Positions 39,401 to 48,400 of a stretch of 64,000 nt of DNA are shown piece by piece; the stretch's first letter is position 1, and every line of letters begins with the position of its first letter. The stretch is from positions 97,121,689-97,185,688 of the forward strand of contig OY804578.1 in NCBI GenBank assembly GCA_963680875.1, written 5' to 3'. Source of the DNA: Bathymodiolus brooksi (taxonomy: Eukaryota > Mollusca > Bivalvia > Mytilida > Modiolidae). Position numbers and translations under genes: made by a program. The notes under the pieces were generated by a model. That model was not told the DNA's origin. It ran no database searches and saw only the letters and a list, made by a program, of their open reading frames with translations.

Positions 39401-42400
39401 ATAAAAGTACAGATGATGCAAGAAAAAGAGCATACAGTCTATGTATATAGGATGATAAAACTGTTTAATAAAGAGGTAATAACTCTATTTAATCAACTAG
39501 ATACACAAATGTATAATAAATAACACTTATGATTTACTAATTATACCCCCGCTCCCCAAAGGGGGAGGGGGGTATACTGTTTTACCTCTGTCCTTCCGTC
39601 TGTCCTTCCATCCGTCCAAGATATTTTTCGTCACATTTTTCTCAGTAACTGTTGATGGCAGAAATCTGATATTTGGTCACAAGCTTCATATAGGTACCCC
39701 ATATCGTGGGAAGCGTTTTTGGACCCATCAGATTCCTACTTCCTGTTTGCCGATTTTGTTGATTTTTATACACATTGAACATATATGCACATTTTTCGTC
39801 ACATTTTTCTCAGCAACTATTGATGGCAGAGATCTGATATTTGGTCACAAGCTTCATATAGGTACCCCATATCGTGGGAAGCGTTTTTGGACCCATCAGA
39901 TTCCTACTTCCTGTTTGCCGATTTTGTTGATTTTTATACACATTTAACATACATTTGTATATGCACATTTTTCGTCGCATTTTTCTCAGCAACTATTGAT
40001 GACAGGAATCTGATATTTGGTCACAAACTTCATATAGGTATGCCATATTGTGGGAAGCGTTTTTGGATCCGTCAGATTCCTACTTCCTGTTTGCCGACTT
40101 AGTTGATTTCTATACACATTGAACATATATGCACATTTTTCGTAAAACTTTTCTCACAACTATTGATGGCAGAGGTCTGATATTTGGTCACAAGTTTAAT
40201 ATAGGTACCCCATATCGTGGGAAGCGTTTTTGGACCCATCAGATTCCTACTTCCTGTTTGCCGACTTTGTTGATTTTTCTACACATTGAACATATATGTT
40301 CATTTTTCGTCGCATTTTTCTCAGCAACTATTGATGGCAGAAATCTGATATTTGGTCACAAGCTTCATATAGGTACCCCATATCGTGGGAAGCGTTTTTT
40401 GACCCGTCAGATTCCTACTTCCTGTTTGCCAAAGAGCGGGGGTATCATAGGTGAGCATTAGCTCACAGTTCATCTTGTTAGATTTGCTGTTTATGTGACA
40501 AAATAGCATTGTGATTGGGATTAAATCAACTTGATGCATCATAAGCACATAAATTGTACTCTTGAATTGTACTATATTCTTGGGACAATGAGCAGTCATT
40601 TGTACAACCTGTTCTGCCATGAGACACGTATATGTATTTATATCATTAAGACCAGGTTTGATTTTCCAATTAAACCAAGTACTGTAATGATATACATTTT
40701 AATCAGAGAAGCTTGAATTTAAAATTCATCTGTAATTATAATTTTTAGCAACAAATTATGTTAAGATGTATTAGTTACAAGAAATATCAGAATTTTTTGT
40801 AAACCAGCACATGATATATGAAAAAAACCCTGTATCTTCTTTTTGTGCATTTTCAGGCTAAGGCTGAGAGGACAGTTCACCATTTCCATTTTACACAATG
40901 GCCTGACCATGGTGTTCCAGATAAAATAAAACTAGTAAGCTTTTACAGAAAAGTGAAACGTACCAAAACAACTCTAAATGGTCCATTGACTGTTCATTGC
41001 AGGTAACTGATAAATCAAAAAATAAACAATATCTTGTCGAAATATATTCTGTCTCTGCAGAAAAAATTATAAGCGATGCATTTTCATATAGTGAAAATGT
41101 ATAAAGATAAAGAGTCAAATATGTCAAGAATTTTTTTTGTCAATGTGTGACGTAAAAATATTTTTGACATTTACGTCACCGAATATGGTACTGCTTTGAC
41201 AACTATTTTACCTATTTTGTTCCTGTATTTAAATACTGTTACAGTGACAGCCGGAACCTTTGAACCGTAATGAGAGCGGGAGGTTTGGCGCCTTAAAATC
41301 TGATTCAACCCACCATTTCTTTAGAAATGCCTGTACCAAGTCAGGGTCATTACGGTTTTCACAGTTTTCCGGTTGTTGACTGATTTTGTCTGTTTATATA
41401 ATTATGAGTTTTGACTTTCCCTTTGTAAGATTGTTCGGAGTTCGGTAATTTTGTTATTACCTTTATTCAATTAAGTCTTGGCCACGATTTGTCCAATTCC
41501 AAAATTATATCGGACAGAATATCTTTATTTTTTAAATATCATTAAATGTGTTTGGCCACAAAAAAGCTAATAAGCATGTTCCTGTCAATATCAACCCATG
41601 CTTGATTTGTATTGATTATAATTGCATTTTTGTGAGAGAAAATTTTTTTCAGGCCATCATTATACACAGCAATTAGCATGTTTCTTTTTGTTGTAAGCCT
41701 GGCCAGGGAGGTAACCCTTTCATATCTTGTTAACAGTTCTTCATAAACATAAGATTTTATTTTAGACATTCCGTGTGTTTATGAGATCTCAAATTATTAC
41801 CTATATTTGCCGACTCTGATCTTTGTTGTTTTATTATATTTTGTTTCACTGTATGTATCATGTGGTATTTTATTTCACTAATTCAGACTGGTAGCCTGTT
41901 TCTGTTTCGTCCATTTACCTTCATGCTTTAGTACTGAAGTACAAAGGGTAGCAAAAATAATTATATCTTACCTATTAATTCATAAATATACATATGTATT
42001 CCATTATTAATTTATTTGGTGTTTTATTGTATTCCTTTTGAAAGACAATCATTCAATATTGCGATATATGTTTCATTATTGTATTATTTACTTACCGTAT
42101 ATATTGCTGGTATTGGACGTACGGGCACCTTCATAGCACTTGATGCCTTGTACGAACATGGTCAGGAAACAGGATATGTAGATATTATGGAGTATGTTCA
42201 AAGGATGAGAAAAGATCGAATGAATATGATTCAAACGAAAGTAAGTTTCATTATAAAATGTACCGCTCCGATTTTAAAACTTGCACATGCATTTGAAACT
42301 ATATCTTATGTTATTTCTGTAGTGTACTGTATGCATTGTTGTTACCTCATCGATAGAAAGCATGATCTCACCATGATATAGCTTTACCTTTAGAAAACAA

Positions 42401-45400
42401 CCACAACTGTTCTGATGATGCGATCTGTTTCTTCTATCAATTTGGACAAAATGCAGACATGTAAATTGATACAATGCAATACTGAAGTGTAAGGTGCATC
42501 ATGTGACCTTAAAACTAGTCATTTCACATATAAAGGAAGATTTGGACCCATAAAACTAGCTTAACCGCACCACTTTACATTGAAGTGCCATATCTAAGCA
42601 ATGATAGTCAGCTGTTAGGTATATATTTTTGGGGTGTCAATTGTGCCTATTGTAGGATTTTATGACTGTTCTGATGGTGTGGTATTTTTTTTATATTTTA
42701 TTATCTGCTGAGAGAAAGAAATTATCATCATATAATGATTGGCTAAGTTGTGTTTTTCTCTTTAAATGTGGTATCATATTATTATCATTCTCAATTACAT
42801 ATCCTTGTTTCCGTATTAATAATATACTCTTTGAATAGTCTAAATAAGCAAAATACATTGTTTATTTGCAGGACCAATATATAACTGTTTATGAAGCATT
42901 ATTAGAAGCATTAACTGTGTCAGATACAGCTATTGACAAGGAACAATTCTGTGAACATTTAGAAAATCAGGAAAATAAACCTATAGCAAAAAACCAGACC
43001 TTGCTATGGCTAGAATTTCAGGTACAATATATTACGTCTCTTATAATAAATGTTTTTGTTATTGTTGCAATACCAGTCTACTGCTATATTTGGGCTAATG
43101 TGTAAGGATCATATTGACATTCGCTGTTGACCTTGAATTACTTACAAGTGCATTATATAATACCAGTGGCTTTATGTGTACATCTATTAGACTAAAATAT
43201 TATAGTGTACATTGTAGATACATATTACTGTAATTTCTTAAATGTTTACAACATTTGTATTGATGCGAATGTACGAAGAACACAAAAAAATGAATTTTAA
43301 ATTAAAGAAAGTATTTAGATGTACTATTTCCTTGTGGGGATATGTCTTATTGCATCAATCAAGCTTACTTGTTTAAGTTTTCCTTTTGTGTTTGTTTGTT
43401 TGGTTTTTTTTCCCTGTTTTTGTTTTTTTGTTTTTGTGTGTGTGGAAATATGAAAATTGAATAATGTTGTTTCAATTTTACACAGTACTGAATTCAATTA
43501 ATCGTGCTTGTACTTTTGTAAGATCTATTCAGTGGATCAATTTATCTAATAATATATGTTGCTTTTATTTGCAGAAAGTACAAGACATGAAGCCAACGTA
43601 TCCAAATAAATTATTTCGGGCAGCAAAGTCGAGGGCACACATCGTCAAAAATGCTTTCAGAATATTTTACCCCGTACGTCCTGTTTATTGTTATATATAA
43701 TTCACTCATTAATGTGGTGGTGATCAGTGGTAATTAGGCTACCATTGGTCTAGTGGGATTCATTCCTCAGCAATATTGCTTTTCTTGTTATTTTTCATAT
43801 CATTTTAAGCAAGTGTTTTTTGAACATTTAATATCTCAGTTTGGTTGGTCTTTGTAAGAAAATGAAATAAAAACAAAACAATTGAAAATCTTTCTTTGTG
43901 AAATATTATGATATAAATGTGCATATAAACAAATAAGTTTATAACTTTAATATTAAATTAAGTTGTTAGTGTCAAAAGATCATTTTTATTTATTCTATTT
44001 CTTAATATCTATTATTGTTCAGTTAGATTAATACGAAATAAATACCAGTGTTACTTATATTGGAATTTTTTTACACTATTATGAAACAAAAGATTCAAAT
44101 GCTTTATGAAAGAATAAACTGATGACACAGCAAATCGCTATAACATTGTTTTCTTATTTTACATCAATGAATTAGTGTTTTTCGAGACCCCTGTGGTTAA
44201 AGATAGAACCTAGCTTCTCCTGGTGAATCTGTTTGTTCTTAAGAAACATGTATGGATGTTGTTTGCTAGAAGAATGCCATACCGTAATTTTAAAAACCAC
44301 TATAACGGTTCAGAATGAACAGTATTTCATTAGGAGTGGTGACTGTTGGCTCATCAAATAACTAGTGATGACCTTTAGACATTAAACGATTTATATCGTC
44401 ATTATCGTACGAAACATAACGAATCACGTTAAGTATATTTGGTTGTCATTGACATCCTTGCATTTATGAATTAGCTTAATTTCATTGTTATGTGATAGAG
44501 ATTTCAACAAATGCAATGAGTACTTCATAAAATTGATTCTTTTTGTGTTTTTTATATCACTGTTTGAAGATGTATCTCTTGTAAGAAGAGTTTGAAGAAG
44601 GACATAACACAATGACCAAAAGGAAAAAGGACAAACAATGATCTACCAAACACTCCAAAGAAAACTAAAGATCAAGTAACACGAACTCCACTAAAAACCG
44701 TGGGTGAACTCAGTTTCTCCAAAAGCAACAAGTTAATTTATTACAACGATGTAAGGCTTGATCTTTAGTTGTAGCATAATTATTCTAGTCGAGGCTAAAC
44801 AAAAACAAATATCTAATACGCTTGTGTGCTGTGTTCAAATAACATCATAATGATGATTAAACAGACGTAGGTACCAAACATACAGTATATCTTGTGTCTA
44901 TTGATATGATCATTCCTTATCTCAATATAAAACAAACTTGAGGTTTGTGATCAAGGTTGTTCTTGTGGTTATGTTTGTCTTACTATTATTTTTATCTGTT
45001 TATTTTCAATCGTTAATAATTCATTTAAATGATAATATTATGCTGTTTATTCGTAGATGATAGTTACAGACCATTCTTGATGTCGTATGAAAGATCAAGA
45101 AATGACTACATCAATGCTGTTATTATTCCTGTAAGTTTTAAGTAACATTGCAAATACAGCGGTAAATGCTAAATTGTTTCAAATATTATTTAGATATGAT
45201 AGAACATAACAATTTGGCCAAAGAAACTTGCATTTAACATAATCTTTGTTTTCTTAATATGTAATTTTCAAGGCAGAGTAATAAAAATCCCCAAACTAAT
45301 CAGTGATTATTTTTACTTGGCTGTTAATTATTGTGCCTTTTTGTGTTTGTTTTTGTATCAAAATATAAATTGTACTTTTAATTGTCAGGAATGTGTTGGG

Positions 45401-48400
45401 AAGAGAAACATACTGACTACCCAGTACCCACTACAAGACACAATAGTTGACTTCTGGACAATGGTGTATGATACTGACTCTACTGTTGTTGTTGTGTTAG
45501 AATTACTAAATGAGGTTTGTACAGCCCATTGTTGGTCTTTTATATCAAACCAAATCAACGTTTTGAGAAAACACGTAAAGACAATAGCAAAATAGGCAAA
45601 AATGATAAACGTTAGAGAAAACCGAATGGCAAATTAAGAATGGATAATCCAGAGATACTAGCAACATTGGGTACACAAGACACAGGACAAAGCCATACCC
45701 CTTTATTAAAGAAGAGAGAAACAAAAGTTGATTTTACTCTAAAATAATAAATGGTTTAACTCCGGACTATATATATGACATGATCCAACCATACACAGAA
45801 AATATTCACGATTATAATCTACAACAAATATCGAGGACAATTTTAGACTACCCTTTTGTAATACTGTCTCATATAGCAAAAGTTTCATCCCTTGTACGTT
45901 ACGACTCTGGAATGGTCTTCCTGCCTCAACAAAGTCCAGTCCTTCTCTTAATATATTTAAGACAAGACTGAACTCTGGTACAAAAGCCTCGCCTAAATAT
46001 TTTCATATAGGTGACAGAAAAGAAAATATCATACACTGTCAGATGAGGAATGATGCTAGCAATCTAAATCTACATTTGCAGCAACATCACTTATCTGACA
46101 GACCATCTTGCCCACATTGCAATGATCCCTGTGAAAGCCCCTCCCAATATTTGATGCACTGCCCTTTATATAATATTCATAGGCAACAACTTGTTGATTC
46201 CTTTAATGAACTTAACATAGAATTTACTATTCAAACCATTCTTTATGGAAGTGAAACCTCTGATTATAATCAGAATGTAAAACTTCTTCGTGCAGTACAT
46301 TCCTTTATTAAGCGAAGCAAACGATTTGATAATAATATAGTAATATAATTTGTTTTTTTAAACATTTTAAACCATAACAGTATTCTCACATATGATGGAC
46401 CATGATTGCAAATATCGGAACTATACCTCTCACATGACTAAATTAAATTAACTTATTGATATTCTATTTATAATTTATTTCGTTTTATAAATATATACAT
46501 GTATATATAATGTCATAAATCTCATATTTACACTATGATTACCTACTGCATGCTAATAAAAAATTTCTGAAATGAATTAAGTATTTAAATTAAATTGAGA
46601 GGTAATAAATCTAGCAACATCGTACACTAGTAACACTTTTAGATAGCAACTAAGTGTATTCAAAAAAATTAGTAGATCTCATATCAGCCAAATTGTCGAT
46701 AAAATCTAATCAATGTTAATTACTTATCAATAACTGAATATATGAGATTTCTGACTGCTATTGTATACTCGAGTTATTTCCCTTTGAGTATGAAATTCTA
46801 TATTGTGCATTGTAAATATTAACTGCATGCATTGTTGATTGTTGCTGTTGCCTTGTGTATGGAGAGGATTTATATAGGCTATTGCCTGCTATCCAATCCA
46901 TTTCATTTATTTATGAATAAAATATGTTTAAAATGAAATATATCAGAGAAATGTTATCTTAAGTTTTTAAGAATTAATATCCTATGGAAAGGATATTATT
47001 TTTACACAAGGGATAGAATTTCTTAGATATTTATTTTATCCCAGAAGGATAAAAATTGTGCACAAAATTTTGAGTATGAAATTCTATATTGTGTATTGTA
47101 AATATTAACTGCATGCATTGTTGATTGTTGCTGTTGCCTTGTGTATGGAGAGGGTTTATATAGGCTATTGCCTGCTATCCAATCCATTTAATTTATTTAT
47201 GAATAAAATATGTTTAATATGAAAATGAAATGGATTATAGGTGTCTTGAAGCATGCATATGTACAGAAGGTCATAGGAGAAGGAGTTGCATATGTTGCTT
47301 AAGCCCCTTTAATGATATATTACACTGGTAAGGTGACTCGAATAAACAAGTAGTATAGTATAATGACACAAAGAATAGGTGCCAAGTATTTAACAATGTT
47401 CCATGATTGTAATGGATTGAAAATTTGCAGTAATTAAAAATAGACTTGGAACGATACTGCTCAGTAATATACTAGTAAGTGTGCAGCTTTATTATAATTC
47501 CATAGGGTTGTGACCACTTCAATTTGTAAATTAAGTTTTATTCTCAATATGTTGTATTTGTCTTGACTTGAAATAATCTTAATTTACATGTCAAAAATAA
47601 ATTACATTATTTCAGAATGTCCCACTCTGGCCAAATCATGGTGATGTATTTCACTACGACAAATTTAACATAAGTCACAGTTCAGAAACTTCGTCATTGC
47701 CATTGGAGATAACATTGAATCACAAGGTATGTTTAAATATTAATTGCTTACAATTTATTTATATCTGGTATTTAATATTAGGTTTATATTCCAACAGAAC
47801 GTCCATTTAATTTTATGATAAAATTCCCAAAAAACATTAGATATGGAACTGCTTTAATGTTCCTACTTTTTATGGTATGCTTTATATTTAATTTAGGACT
47901 ATTATGTATTTAATGTATCATGCTAACAAATCAACCTCGTAATACGAACAACTGATTCTCACGTTTCATTTGGTGTAGCTTGACCAAATTAGAGACATAA
48001 AGTGTCAGTTACCTTCCCTTTGTAATGACAGATGATGGTTTGTACTACTACCACCATATTCATTATGAGAACAATAAATCAGATAAAAGGGCGATCTACG
48101 AATGACATTTCTTATTGCCTCAATCAATTGTGAAGTAGTTTGCAAATGTTTTACATGCAAGAAGTTATTGCTAAGTATGTATTGCTGCATGTTGTATTTT
48201 TTACGAAAAATAATAGTAAAATACTTCAAACTTAATGCACCCATTTTCGGACAAGCTGATTATTGCATTCGTTCCGCATATAGTGGAGAACTTTATTCTA
48301 CAACTGAGAAATGGGCCTTGTATCTGACTCCATATTATTTATTCTATGATCCAAGGTGTGACGAATATAAATTAATGTGTTTTCCTGTTGTTTTGATCTA

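Larger units (their letters stand above)
45515..47615. other. Intron 18, carries a LINE 3' end
   Basis: Holds the truncated LINE 45697-46932 and a second copy of its last 145 bp at 47073-47219. No exon missed as far as I can see. Confidence 0.65.

Noticed and set aside
39747..40620. Overlapping ORFs on both strands with repeated peptides
   Set aside because: They follow the 170-bp tandem unit; no domain and no codon-like conservation seen.
42016..42104. Upstream extension of the exon 14 frame as true coding sequence
   Set aside because: It would put 20 or more hydrophobic residues into the catalytic loop of a PTP; kept only as a possible cryptic splice product.
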